This document shows positions 16,116-25,246 of a DNA stretch of 64,000 bases, one piece after another (position 1 is the stretch's first letter; the number at the start of each line of letters is the position of its first letter). Below the pieces are notes generated by a model. That model was given only the letters and a program-made list of their open reading frames with translations. It was not told the origin of the DNA and did not search any database. This DNA is from Algihabitans albus. GTDB taxonomy: Bacteria > Pseudomonadota > Alphaproteobacteria > Kiloniellales > DSM-21159. The position numbers and the translations under genes are program-made. Location of the stretch: NCBI RefSeq assembly GCF_003572205.1, contig NZ_QXNY01000005.1, forward strand, positions 62,001 to 126,000, read 5' to 3'.

Positions 16116-17330
16116 ATGGGAGCGCCTAATCTCGCGGGACTGAAAGTCGTTGAAATCTCAGCCTTCATTGCGGCCCCGCTGGGCGGTATGGCTTTGGGAC
16201 AACTGGGGGCGGATGTGGTGCGCATCGACCAGACCGGCGGCGGCCTGGACCTGCAGCGTTGGCCGGTGACCGAGAGCGGTGAGAGTCTCTATTGGCAGGG
16301 TTTGAACAAGGCCAAGCGCTCGGTGTTTCTCGACCTCCGTACGCTCGAGGGTCAGAGGCTCGCCCAGGATCTGATCGTCGACGCGGGGATCGTACTGACC
16401 AACAGGCCAGCTCAAGGTTGGCTGAGTTATCAGGAGCTTCGTCGACGCCGTCCCGATCTCATCATGCTCAGCATCCGCGGTACGCACGATAACCGCACGG
16501 CGGTCGACTATACGGTGCAGGCACGCACGGGCCTGCCCTTCATCACCGGTGCAGGCGAGTCCGATGTTCCGGTCAATCATCCTTTACCGCTTTGGGATTC
16601 CCTTTGCGGCATGACTGCCGCCTTCGGCCTGTTGGCGGCGGAGCACCGCCGGCGCGAGACCGGTGCCGGACAACTGGTGGAGCTCTCGCTCGAGGACGTT
16701 GCCCTGTGGTTGATCGGTAGCTTGGGCTACATCGCGGAGATCGAGGTGTTGGATCGAGAGCGCCGCGCGATTGGAAACGACGTCTACGGCGCTTTCGGCC
16801 GGGATTTCGCCACGGCGGATGGTAAACGGGTCATGGTGACCGTGGTCACGGCGCGCCAATGGACGGGTCTTTGTGCGGCGACCGAGCTCGGCGAAGCCTT
16901 TAGGCATTTGGAGAAAGCCCTGCGGGGCGACTTCACCACCGATGCGGATCGTTGGCGATGCCGCGGTGCCATTGCCGCCCTGCTGGAGCCGTGGTTCGCC
17001 GGCCGAACCCTGGACGAGGTGCGCGAGGTCTTCGATGCCAATCGGGTGTTGTGGGGACCCTACCAGACGCTCCGGGAGTTGGTGGCGAGCGACCCGGCCT
17101 GTTCCGAGGCCAATCCGATGTTTGCCCGCGTCCGTCATCCGGGGGTCGGGACTTACTTGACACCGGGATCGCCGCTTCAGTTCGCCGAAGCCGGTCCGAC
17201 CGCTGTCCGTCCGTCGCCGACGCCGGGGGCCGATACCTGTGCTGTCCTCGCCGAGCGGCTGGGGCTGTCCAGCGATGCCCTGGAGGCGCTGCTTCCGAAG
17301 GGGGCTGTGGAACGCAAGGCTTTGGCATGA
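16116..17330 (+). CDS. CaiB/BaiF family (class III) CoA-transferase
   Basis: 404 residues from ATG 16116, which has GGGAGG eight bases or so upstream. The N-terminus GLKVVEISAFIAAPLGGMALGQLGADVVRID and the central NHPLPLWDSLCGMTAAFGLLAAEHRRRETGAGQ are typical of class III transferases, which move CoA between carboxylic acids through an aspartyl-CoA anhydride. It would activate an acid produced by the preceding hydrolase. There is a 105-bp gap from the hydrolase gene and no strong terminator, so it may be co-transcribed. It converges with the LysR gene. Confidence 0.88.
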   Translation: MGAPNLAGLKVVEISAFIAAPLGGMALGQLGADVVRIDQTGGGLDLQRWPVTESGESLYWQGLNKAKRSVFLDLRTLEGQRLAQDLIVDAGIVLTNRPAQGWLSYQELRRRRPDLIMLSIRGTHDNRTAVDYTVQARTGLPFITGAGESDVPVNHPLPLWDSLCGMTAAFGLLAAEHRRRETGAGQLVELSLEDVALWLIGSLGYIAEIEVLDRERRAIGNDVYGAFGRDFATADGKRVMVTVVTARQWTGLCAATELGEAFRHLEKALRGDFTTDADRWRCRGAIAALLEPWFAGRTLDEVREVFDANRVLWGPYQTLRELVASDPACSEANPMFARVRHPGVGTYLTPGSPLQFAEAGPTAVRPSPTPGADTCAVLAERLGLSSDALEALLPKGAVERKALA

Positions 17331-17350
17331 TGGCACAGCGCCAGCCGTGC

Positions 17351-18247
17351 TCAGCATCGCGCGGGCTCGCCGTAACGCGTCAGGCGGTCGAGCAGCCAGC
17401 GACGGAACAGCTGGATCGGCTGCTTTTGCTCGACGATCTGCGGGAACACCAGGTAGTGACCGACATAGCGCAGATTTCGCGCGGTGACGCCGAGTGGACG
17501 AACCAGTGCACCGCTGGCCAACTCGCGCTCCGCCAGCAGGGTCGACTCCAATGCGACGCCCAGGCCATCCGCCGCCGCGGCGATGGCCAGGAAGCTGCGG
17601 TCGAAGCGTGGGCCTTGCTGCGGCGGCATCGGAAGGTCATTGCGTCGGAACCAGTCGTTCCAGCGCAGCAGCTTGTTGTCGCTCTGGATCAATCTCTGGC
17701 GGCTGAGGTCCTCGGCGCGGCGGATCGCCGGTGCCAGCTCCGGCGCGCAGAGCGGAGTCAGAGTTTCCTCGATCAGCGGCACGACGACCGTGCCCTTGGT
17801 CTTGGGCGGCCCATAGACGATGTCGGCGTCGAACTCTTCGGACGGAAAGTCCACATAGCTGGTGCTCGAAGCCAGGCGGATATCGAGCCCTTCGTTCTCC
17901 CGCAACAATAGTCCAAGCCGGGGCATCAGCCAGGTTGCGGCGAAGGAGGGGGCGCAGTGCAGGCGCAGCAGGCCCGCCTCGCGAGTGGCGACGATCTCGA
18001 GCCCCGCGCGAATCTCCTGGTAACCGCGCGCTACCGCCTCGAAGAGAGCGAGTCCTTCCGGACTCAGCCGAACGGCACGCGCGCTGCGCAGGAACAGCTT
18101 GGCTCCGAGCTGATCTTCGAGCTTACGGATGGCGTGGCTCACCGCGCTGGGCGTCAGATTCAACTCTGCCGCCGCCGCCCGGAAAGATCCGGTGCGGCCG
18201 GCGGCCTCGAACGCCGTCAGAAGCGAAGCAGGGAAAGGCTTGACCAT
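17351..18247 (-). CDS. LysR family transcriptional regulator (GcvA-like)
   Basis: 298 residues. The N-terminal helix-turn-helix is clear (LTAFEAAGRTGSFRAAAAELNLTPSAVSHAIRKLEDQLGAKLFLR), followed by a LysR substrate domain with the LLRLHCAPSFAATWLMPRL pattern of the GcvA subgroup. Divergent from the SDR/transketolase/TRAP operon, with a 113-bp shared promoter gap, so it should control that operon. Confidence 0.9.
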   Translation of the reverse strand: MVKPFPASLLTAFEAAGRTGSFRAAAAELNLTPSAVSHAIRKLEDQLGAKLFLRSARAVRLSPEGLALFEAVARGYQEIRAGLEIVATREAGLLRLHCAPSFAATWLMPRLGLLLRENEGLDIRLASSTSYVDFPSEEFDADIVYGPPKTKGTVVVPLIEETLTPLCAPELAPAIRRAEDLSRQRLIQSDNKLLRWNDWFRRNDLPMPPQQGPRFDRSFLAIAAAADGLGVALESTLLAERELASGALVRPLGVTARNLRYVGHYLVFPQIVEQKQPIQLFRRWLLDRLTRYGEPARC

Positions 18248-18360
18248 TTGAGAGATGAGCCAGATTCACCGATAGCTGTAAAGTATGCGTTTGTCCTCGG
18301 CCGCTATCCGGCTGATCGTCGCCCTTAATACCGAGAAGAACGACAGGGGAGACGGAAGGA

Positions 18361-19127
18361 TGTTGCTCGACGGCCTGACCGCGGTCGTGACCGGGGCCGC
18401 CAGCCGGCGTGGCATCGGTCGCGCGACGGCGCGGATGATGGCGCAGCACGGCGCCCGCGTGGCCCTTCTCGACCTCGACGCGGGTCAAGCGCAGGCGGCG
18501 GCCCGGGACCTAACCGACCGGGGACTCGGCGATGGCCACATCGGCCTCGCTTGCGACGTTACCGATCGCGACGCCTGTCGGCAGGCCGCGGCGCGCGTGA
18601 TCGAGAGCTTCGGCAAGGTCGACGTGCTTGCCGCCAACGCCGGCATCTCCCAGCCGATCCGTCTCATGGAGATCACGCCGGAGGACTGGGACCCCATCCT
18701 CGATGTCAACCTGCGTGGCGTCCTTTACAGCTGCCAAGCCTTTATCCCGCACTTCCGTGAGCGCAAGGCTGGATCTATCATCTGCATGTCGTCGGTCTCC
18801 GCCCAGCGTGGCGGCGGTATCTTCGGTGGCCCGCACTACTCGGCCGCCAAGGCCGGTGTCCTCGGGCTGGCCAAGGCCATGGCCCGTGAACTCGGACCCG
18901 ACGGTATCCGAGTGAACTGCATCACGCCGGGCCTGATTCAGACCGACATCACCGGCGACCTGCTGACCGACGAGATGCGTGTGGAGATCCGCAAGGGCAT
19001 TCCGCTCGACCGTCTCGGCGAGGCCGACGACGTAGCCGGCGCCTACGTCTTTCTGGCCTCGCCGCTCTCCGCCTACATCACCGGCGCCGTCATCGACGTC
19101 AACGGCGGCATGCTTATTCATGGGTGA
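18361..19127 (+). CDS. Short-chain dehydrogenase/reductase
   Basis: 255 residues from ATG 18361, with GGAAGG directly upstream. Cofactor motif TGAASRRGIGRAT, NAGIS, active-site Ser in MSSVSAQRGG and the YSAAK dyad (Tyr, Lys) are present, as is the C-terminal FLASPLSAYITGAVIDVNGG. NAD(P)-dependent oxidation or reduction of an alcohol/ketone is expected. The stop overlaps the transketolase N-terminal gene by eight bases. First gene of a six-gene operon with a split transketolase and a TRAP importer, which suggests a sugar, sugar acid or polyol substrate. Confidence 0.9.
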
Positions 19128-19983
19128 GAAGGAACTCGTGCCGGACGCCAGGCCGCGCAGCAACGTGACACTGCCTGAGCGCGCTCGGCGGATCCGGCGC
19201 CACGCCCTGCGCATGGGCGAAGTCCAAGGCCAGGGCTACATCGCTCAGGCGCTGGGCATCGCCGACGTGCTGGCGGTCGCCTATTTCCACGCGCTGGTCC
19301 ATCGCCCCGACGATCCCGAGTGGGAGGGGCGTGATCGCTTCCTGCTGTCGATCGGCCATTACGCGATCGCGCTCTATGCTGCGCTGATCGAGGCCGGTGT
19401 GCTGCCGGAGAACGAGATAGAGACCTATGGTGCCGACGACAGCCGTATGCCCATGTCCGGCATGGCCGCCTACACCCCAGGCATGGAGATCACCGGCGGT
19501 TCTCTCGGTCACGGCCTTGGCATCGCTGTCGGCATGTGTCTCGGCCTGAAGCGGAAGAAGTCGGAGGCCTTCGTTTACAATCTCCTGTCCGATGGCGAAC
19601 TGGGCGAAGGTTCGACCTGGGAGGCGGCTATGTCGGCGAGCCACCATCGGCTCGACAACCTGATCGCGGTCATCGACTTCAACAACCAGCAAGCCGACGG
19701 CCCTTCCACCCGCATGCTCTGCGCGGAGCCTTTAGAAGCGAAGTGGGCGGGCTTCGGCTGGCATGTCCAGCGGGTCGATGGCAACGACATAGATGCCGTG
19801 CGTGCGGCCTTCGACGCGGCACGCGACCATGCTGGACCGCAGCCTCGGGTCGTCATCTGCGATACCCGTATGGCCAAGGGCATACCTTTCCTGGAGGCTC
19901 GCGAAAAGAATCACTTCCTGCGCGTCGAGCCTGAGGAGTGGGCGAAAGCCTTGGAAATCCTTGACCGGGGAGAGGCGCAATGA
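19120..19983 (+). CDS. Transketolase-like protein, N-terminal (thiamine-binding) subunit
   Basis: 287 residues covering only the first transketolase domain: SIGHYAIALYAALIEAGVL, SLGHGLGIAVGMCLGLKRK and the thiamine diphosphate motif LLSDGELGEGSTWEAAMSASHHRLDNLIAVIDFNNQQ (GDG-type, here SDGE, ending in NN). The remaining domains are the next gene, overlapping by ATGA. Split transketolases of this kind move two-carbon ketol units and are often in catabolic operons. Donor and acceptor cannot be read from sequence. Confidence 0.9.
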   Translation: MGEKELVPDARPRSNVTLPERARRIRRHALRMGEVQGQGYIAQALGIADVLAVAYFHALVHRPDDPEWEGRDRFLLSIGHYAIALYAALIEAGVLPENEIETYGADDSRMPMSGMAAYTPGMEITGGSLGHGLGIAVGMCLGLKRKKSEAFVYNLLSDGELGEGSTWEAAMSASHHRLDNLIAVIDFNNQQADGPSTRMLCAEPLEAKWAGFGWHVQRVDGNDIDAVRAAFDAARDHAGPQPRVVICDTRMAKGIPFLEAREKNHFLRVEPEEWAKALEILDRGEAQ

Positions 19984-20999
19984 GGCCGTCCAAGTACGAA
20001 CCGCGTAGTCCGAGGACTGGCGGTACCCGCCTCACCACCTCGGCGATGATTGCCTCCCTGGCCGCCGAGGGTCTGCCGACCAAGTCAGCGCCTTTCGGTC
20101 ATGCGCTCTGCGAGGCTGCGGAGAACAACCCGCGCATTGTCGGCTTGAGCGCCGACCTTGCGAAATACACCGACCTGAATGTCTTCGCGGAGCGCTACCC
20201 GGACCGTTTCTATCAGATGGGTATGGCGGAGCAGGTCATGGTCAGTGCGGCCGCCGGCCTAGCCCGTGAAGGCTTCACGCCCTTCGCCACGACCTATGCG
20301 GTCTTCGCCTCGCGGCGCGCCTACGACTTCATTTGTATGGCGATCGCAGAAGAGTCGCTGGACGTAAAGATCGTCTGCGCACTACCTGGCCTGACCACCG
20401 GTTACGGACCGAGCCACCAGGCGACCGAAGATTTGGCAATCTTTCGCGGTTTGCCGAACCTGGCCATCTTGGACCCTTGCGACGCGACGGAGATCGCCCA
20501 GGCGACCGCCGCGATTGCCGCGCATAAAGGTCCGGTCTACATGCGTTTGCTGCGCGGCAAGGTCCCGGATGTTCTGGGCGAATATGGCTATCGCTTCGAA
20601 CTCGGCAAGGCCAAGACCCTGCGCGGCGGTCGCGATGTGCTTTTCGTCTCAACCGGCTTCATGACCATGCGGGTGCTGGAGGCGGCCAAGCAGTTGGGGG
20701 CCGAAGGTGTGGACTGCGCGGTGCTGCATGTACCCACGATCAAGCCGCTCGACAGGGAGACGGTTCTGGCCGAGTGCGGCCGGTCGGGACGGCTGGTGGT
20801 CACCGCTGAGAACCATACCATCGTCGGCGGACTCGGCGAGGCGGTCGCGGGCACTCTGCTGCGTGCCGGCGTGACGCCCGCTTTTCGGCAGATCGCGCTT
20901 CCCGACGAGTTTCTGGATGCCGGCGCTCTGCCGACGCTGCACGAGCGCTACGGGTTGTCGGTCGACCGCGTCGTCCAGTCGGTCAAGGAATGGCTCTGA
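19980..20999 (+). CDS. Transketolase-like protein, C-terminal subunit
   Basis: 339 residues comprising the pyrimidine-binding domain (LSADLAKYTDLNVFAERYPDRFYQMGMAEQVMVSAAAGLAREGFTPF, with the catalytic-type glutamate in MAEQ) and the C-terminal domain (CAVLHVPTIKPLD, TAENHTIVGGLGEAVA). It assembles with the N-terminal subunit encoded just upstream (ATGA overlap). The pair is followed, after 86 purine-rich bases, by TRAP genes. Confidence 0.9.
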   Translation: MRPSKYEPRSPRTGGTRLTTSAMIASLAAEGLPTKSAPFGHALCEAAENNPRIVGLSADLAKYTDLNVFAERYPDRFYQMGMAEQVMVSAAAGLAREGFTPFATTYAVFASRRAYDFICMAIAEESLDVKIVCALPGLTTGYGPSHQATEDLAIFRGLPNLAILDPCDATEIAQATAAIAAHKGPVYMRLLRGKVPDVLGEYGYRFELGKAKTLRGGRDVLFVSTGFMTMRVLEAAKQLGAEGVDCAVLHVPTIKPLDRETVLAECGRSGRLVVTAENHTIVGGLGEAVAGTLLRAGVTPAFRQIALPDEFLDAGALPTLHERYGLSVDRVVQSVKEWL

Positions 21000-21085
21000 G
21001 CAGAGACGCGCAGCAAGGACGGAGACCAAGAGAGAAAACGAACAACGAAGAAAATCAAACGACTAAATAGAAGGAGGACACGCAA

Positions 21086-22090
21086 ATGACCCTACAACTC
21101 AAGAAACCTGGGAGACTCCTGGCGGCGGCGACGTTGCTGGCCTGGGGCGCCGCTGTGGCGGCACAGGCCGAGGAGATTACCTTCGCCCACGGCGCCCAGC
21201 CCGGTAATCCGCGCTATGACGCAGCTAGCCTCTTCGCAGATCTGGTTGAGGCTCGCTCTGGCGGTGAACTGACACTCAACGTCGCGGGTAGCGCCTCGCT
21301 GGGCGACGATGCGGAGATGCTGAAGTCGGTCAAGCTGGGCGCGATCCAGATCACCGCCAACTCTCAGGGTGCCTACAGTCAAGTCGTGCCCGAGGTCGGG
21401 GCGTTGGGGCTTCCATTCCTCTTCGCCGAATTGCCGCAGGCTTGGCAGGTGCTCGACGGCCCTCTCGGCGATGAACTCGCAGAGCTATCGCGCGCGCAAG
21501 GTTACGTGGTGCTGGCTTGGTGGGACAACGGCATCCGCAATATCACCCACATCTCCAAAGCGATCGAGAGCCCCGAAGACTTGGCGGGCATGAAGATTCG
21601 CACCCCACCGGACCGGGCCACTCTCGACGCCTTCGAGGCTCTCGGCGCCAATCCGGCACCGCTGGCCTGGAGCGAATTGCCCTCGGCCCTCCGTTCGGGC
21701 GTTTTCGAAGGGCAAGAGAACCCGCTAACCAACATCTACTCGGCCAAGCTGCACGAGATCACGCCCTACATCGCGCTCTCTCGCCATAAGTACGAGAGCA
21801 CGCCGGTACTCGCCAACGCTGCCTGGTTCGACGGGCTGACGTCGGCGGAGCAGGACATCGTCCGCACTTCCGCAGTGGATGCCGGTTGGTATCAACGCGG
21901 CCGGAGCCTGACCGATGCCGAAAACCTGGTCGAGATGCTGAAGGCCGAAGGCGCCGAGTTCACCGAGGTCGATACGACCGCCTTCCAGCAAGCGACGGCG
22001 GGCGTCTACGATCAGTGGCAGAGCGAACTGGGCGATTTTGTCTCGCGGCTCCAGACTGCCGCCGAAGCCGCAGCGCAGGAAAGGGACTGA
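21086..22090 (+). CDS. TRAP transporter DctP family solute-binding protein
   Basis: 334 residues with a signal peptide ending near AAQAEE. The start has a strong AAGGAGG site. DctP landmarks include GIRNITHISKAIESPEDLAGMKIRTPPDRATLDAFEALGANPAPLAWSELPSALRSGVFEGQENP; the arginine in KIRTPP normally binds the ligand carboxylate. The expected substrate is therefore a carboxylic (for example sugar) acid. Followed by dctQ and dctM. Confidence 0.92.
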   Translation: MTLQLKKPGRLLAAATLLAWGAAVAAQAEEITFAHGAQPGNPRYDAASLFADLVEARSGGELTLNVAGSASLGDDAEMLKSVKLGAIQITANSQGAYSQVVPEVGALGLPFLFAELPQAWQVLDGPLGDELAELSRAQGYVVLAWWDNGIRNITHISKAIESPEDLAGMKIRTPPDRATLDAFEALGANPAPLAWSELPSALRSGVFEGQENPLTNIYSAKLHEITPYIALSRHKYESTPVLANAAWFDGLTSAEQDIVRTSAVDAGWYQRGRSLTDAENLVEMLKAEGAEFTEVDTTAFQQATAGVYDQWQSELGDFVSRLQTAAEAAAQERD

Positions 22091-22099
22091 TCGCCGACC

Positions 22100-22702
22100 A
22101 TGACTAACGAGGCCGAGGGCCTCGACGAGACCACGTCGCGAGTTGCGGCGATCAGGAAGGGAGAGGGGCCCGGCGGCCCCTTTCCCGCGCTCGTCGAGTG
22201 GCTCGACCGAGGCATCGTCTGGACTGCCTGCGCGGTGAGCATCGCCGTGCTGACCAGTCTGTTCCTGGCGCTCTTCGTCAACGTCGTGCTGCGCTATCTG
22301 CTCGGCGAGGGCATCACCTGGGCCTATGAACTGCCTCAGTTGCTGTTTCCGTGGCTGGCCGTCGCCGGCGCCGTGCTGGCCGCTCAAAAGGGTGCGCACA
22401 TCGCGGTTCAGGTCATGGTCGATCTGTTCCCACTGCGCGGCCAGCGTATTGTCTTGGTCGCCGTCGAGCTGCTGGTTCTGCTGCTCTTCGCCGGCATCGC
22501 GCGCTACGCCGTGACAATGGCCGAGGCGGCAGCCTCCAGCTACCTGGCGGTCACCGGCTTGTCCGAAGCCTGGGGTTTCAGCAGCATCGTCGCTGGTGGC
22601 GTCGCACTAGCCTTGACCGCGGCTACCTCGATCTATCGCCTGCTCTTCCTGGAGTTGCCGCGGGCGCGCGCGCCCTCCGGGCAGGATGGTCGCGCGCCAT
22701 GA
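22100..22702 (+). CDS. TRAP transporter small permease (DctQ)
   Basis: 200 residues with four predicted membrane helices. The DctQ region LRYLLGEGITWAYELPQLLFPWLAVAGAVLAAQKGAHIAV is conserved. The N-terminal 30 residues are cytoplasmic and charged. The stop overlaps dctM by ATGA. Confidence 0.9.
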   Translation: MTNEAEGLDETTSRVAAIRKGEGPGGPFPALVEWLDRGIVWTACAVSIAVLTSLFLALFVNVVLRYLLGEGITWAYELPQLLFPWLAVAGAVLAAQKGAHIAVQVMVDLFPLRGQRIVLVAVELLVLLLFAGIARYAVTMAEAAASSYLAVTGLSEAWGFSSIVAGGVALALTAATSIYRLLFLELPRARAPSGQDGRAP

Positions 22703-23958
22703 CCACGGTTTTGCTGATCGTTTTTCCGGTTCTGCTGCTCCTTGCCGTTCCGGTGGCTCACGCCCTTCTGCTCGCCGGCGCTTCGGCGATCGTCTGGTCG
22801 GGCCGTCTGCCGCTTGAGATCGTGATCGAGCGCATCTACGCGCCGACGCAGAGCTTTCCGATGTTGGCAATTCCCTTTTTCATTCTGGCAGGCAACCTGA
22901 TGATGGCCGGCCGCTTCGGGCAGCATTTGGTCGACTTCGCGAAGCTGCTGGTTGGCAGACTGCAGGGCGGTCTCGCTCAGGTGTCGGTGGTTGGCTCCGT
23001 TGTCTTTGGCGGTGTGTCCGGCTCGGCGGTCGCCGACGCGACGGCACTCGGCAATGCGCTGATCCCGGTGCAGAAACGGGCGGGGTACCCGGCCGCTTTC
23101 TGTGCTGCCGTCAATGCCTCCTCCTCGACCATCTCGGTCCTGATTCCACCCTCCATCCCGCTGATCCTGTTCGGTCTGGTCTCGAGCACCTCGATCATCG
23201 ATCTCTTCATCGCAGGTATTCTGCCCGCGCTGATCCTGGCCAGTGGTCTGGCCTCGATCTGCGTCCTGTCCGGCTGGCTACGGAGGTTGCCGCGCGCCCC
23301 CTTTGACGGCGGCTTCCGGGCCTTCCGCAGGCAGGCAGTCTATGCACTTCCAGCAATCCTCATGCCGGTTTTCGTCGTGGTCACCTTGCGCTTCGGGATT
23401 GCCACACCGACGGAAGTCAGCGTCATGGCCTGTACCTATGCCTTGATCGTCGGCCGCTTCCTCTACCGGGACCTGACCCTGCAGGGCATCGCTCGGGCGA
23501 TGATCCATACCAGCATCGTAACCGGTGCGGTCATGCTGGTGATCATGGCGTCCAGCCTGATCCAGTGGCAGCTGACTCTTGAACAGATCCCTCGGCTACT
23601 TGCCCAGGGTATGGTCGAGGGCCTGGAGGCCGACTGGCTGATCGTGCTGTCGATGATCGCCGTCATGCTGGTGGTCGGCACTTTCCTGGATCTGCCGGCG
23701 GCGATCCTGCTCCTGGCACCGATCTTCATGAGTATTGCCGCGGCGATCGGTTTCGATCCCGTGCAACTCGGCATCGTCATGGTACTGGCGCTGTCGATCG
23801 GTCTCTACACGCCGCCCGTCGGGACGACGCTCTTTATCTCGGCGACCATTGCCGGGACCTCGATTGGTAGAACCGTGCTCGAGTTGGTGCCTTTCTACCT
23901 GATCGCCTTGGGCGTTCTCTTGCTGGTCGCCTACCTGCCCAGCCTCATCGTGTTCTAA
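22699..23958 (+). CDS. TRAP transporter large permease (DctM)
   Basis: 419 residues, about 12 membrane segments. FPMLAIPFFILAGNLMMAG, VVFGGVSGSAVADATALG, ISVLIPPSIPLILFGLVSSTSI and YTPPVGTTLFISATIA are hallmark DctM sequences. It is the sodium-coupled transport subunit and the last gene of the LysR-flanked operon, converging with the cupin gene 17 bases on. Confidence 0.92.
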   Translation: MTTVLLIVFPVLLLLAVPVAHALLLAGASAIVWSGRLPLEIVIERIYAPTQSFPMLAIPFFILAGNLMMAGRFGQHLVDFAKLLVGRLQGGLAQVSVVGSVVFGGVSGSAVADATALGNALIPVQKRAGYPAAFCAAVNASSSTISVLIPPSIPLILFGLVSSTSIIDLFIAGILPALILASGLASICVLSGWLRRLPRAPFDGGFRAFRRQAVYALPAILMPVFVVVTLRFGIATPTEVSVMACTYALIVGRFLYRDLTLQGIARAMIHTSIVTGAVMLVIMASSLIQWQLTLEQIPRLLAQGMVEGLEADWLIVLSMIAVMLVVGTFLDLPAAILLLAPIFMSIAAAIGFDPVQLGIVMVLALSIGLYTPPVGTTLFISATIAGTSIGRTVLELVPFYLIALGVLLLVAYLPSLIVF

Positions 23959-23975
23959 GGTTCCGGAGAGAACGC

Positions 23976-24467
23976 TCAGCGCACGAACTGCATGACGTAG
24001 TCGGCGCCCAGGCCGCAGTCGGCATAGTGGGCGCGACACATGTCGATCTTGGTGAAGACGTCGTCACGGCCAATAACCTTGTCGTCTTGATCCAAGTAGA
24101 TCATCGCGCCGGAGATATTGAAGAAGGTCACCATTTCCTCGGCATCTGCGTCGACCACGAGCGTGTGAGTCTCACCTGGCGGTTCGAAGACGAAATCGCC
24201 GGCGCGCGCGACCCAGTCGTGCTCCAGATAGCGCCAGCTGCCGCGCAGCACATAGCCGTGGACCGGCGCCGGATGACTGTGGCGGCTCAGGACTCCGGAC
24301 TTGCGAACCCGCAGCAGGTTGCACCATTGGCCCTGTACCCGGTTGAGCAGCAGCGGTCGGAACCAGACGTTGGGCGCCTGCGGCACCCAGACCCGCTCGT
24401 CTTCCGGTTCGCCGGCAATCACCAGCTCCGGAGGCGACAGGGGGTGAACGCTCGATGCGTCGGGCAT
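23976..24467 (-). CDS. Cupin protein, 2,4'-dihydroxyacetophenone dioxygenase-like
   Basis: 163 residues from ATG 24467, preceded by GAGGAG. The double-stranded beta-helix shows metal ligands: SRHSHPAPVHGYVLRG (His motif 1) and GDFVFEPPGETHTLVV (Glu/His motif 2). The segment FFNISGAMIYLDQDDKVIGRDDVFTKIDMCRAHY is characteristic of the cupin group named after 2,4'-dihydroxyacetophenone dioxygenase. In bacteria these proteins often sit in sugar-acid operons, where they may be isomerases or auxiliary enzymes, so the dioxygenase name should not be read as function. Last gene of the nine-gene minus-strand operon. Confidence 0.8.
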   Translation of the reverse strand: MPDASSVHPLSPPELVIAGEPEDERVWVPQAPNVWFRPLLLNRVQGQWCNLLRVRKSGVLSRHSHPAPVHGYVLRGSWRYLEHDWVARAGDFVFEPPGETHTLVVDADAEEMVTFFNISGAMIYLDQDDKVIGRDDVFTKIDMCRAHYADCGLGADYVMQFVR

Positions 24468-24484
24468 GATGACTCTCCTCGCGG

Positions 24485-25246
24485 TCAGATAGCTGAATAG
24501 CCGCCGTCGGCGGCAATCACGGTGCCGGTAACGAAGCGCGCCTGCTCGGAGCAGAGGAACGTTACGGCGCCGGTGACGTCCTCCGGTCGTCCCCAGCGGC
24601 GCATCGGCGTGCGTTGCTCGATCCGGGTACGATGGTCGGGTGTGTCGTGAAGCGGCCGGGTCAGCTCTGTTTCGATGTAGCCGGGCGCGACGGCGTTCAC
24701 GCGAATGCCGTCCTCCGCCCAGGCGCCGGCCAGCGACTTTGTGAGCAGAAGCAGCCCGCCCTTGCTCGCGGCATAGGCCGGCACCGTCGGACTTCCGAAG
24801 AAGCTGAGCATGGAGCAGACGTTGACCACGGCGGCTTCCCGTCCTGCTTCGGCGGCAGCGCGCAAACGCGGTCGTGCCGCCATCGTCAGGCGCATCGCAC
24901 CCGTCAGGTTGACCTCTACGACCCGCGCGAAGACCTCGGGGTCGAACTCCCGCCCCTCCCGCGCGGTGATCCCGGCACAGTTGATCAGCACCGACAGGCT
25001 ATCCAGGCCTTCGAGCGCGGCTTCGACGCTGTCCGGGTCCGTCACGTCGAGCGGCCGACCTTCAACCACCTCCGGCAGCGCCGTTTCCGCAACATCGATC
25101 GCGCCGACGATGGTGCGATAACCCGCTTGCGCAAAGGCGAGCGAGATTGCGCGGCCGATCGCTCCGGTTCCACCGCTGACGAAAGCGATCTTCGGGCTCT
25201 GGTCTTCCGTCGCCGCCAGTCCTTCGGTTGGCCGCTCTGTTGTCAC
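24485..25246 (-). CDS. Short-chain dehydrogenase/reductase
   Basis: 253 residues starting at GTG 25246, overlapping the kinase stop (GTGA). SGGTGAIGRAISLAF (cofactor site), NCAGIT, VCSMLSFFGSPTVPAYAASKGG (Ser, Tyr, Lys) and ETELTRPLHDTPDH are present. NAD(P)-dependent; in this operon a sugar or sugar-acid dehydrogenase is the likely role. Confidence 0.9.
   Translation of the reverse strand: MTTERPTEGLAATEDQSPKIAFVSGGTGAIGRAISLAFAQAGYRTIVGAIDVAETALPEVVEGRPLDVTDPDSVEAALEGLDSLSVLINCAGITAREGREFDPEVFARVVEVNLTGAMRLTMAARPRLRAAAEAGREAAVVNVCSMLSFFGSPTVPAYAASKGGLLLLTKSLAGAWAEDGIRVNAVAPGYIETELTRPLHDTPDHRTRIEQRTPMRRWGRPEDVTGAVTFLCSEQARFVTGTVIAADGGYSAI

Noticed and set aside
19120-20999. Assignment of the split transketolase as SqwGH of sulfoquinovose breakdown
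   Set aside because: No sulfoquinovosidase, isomerase or sulfolactaldehyde gene lies nearby. It is kept only as a low-weight idea.
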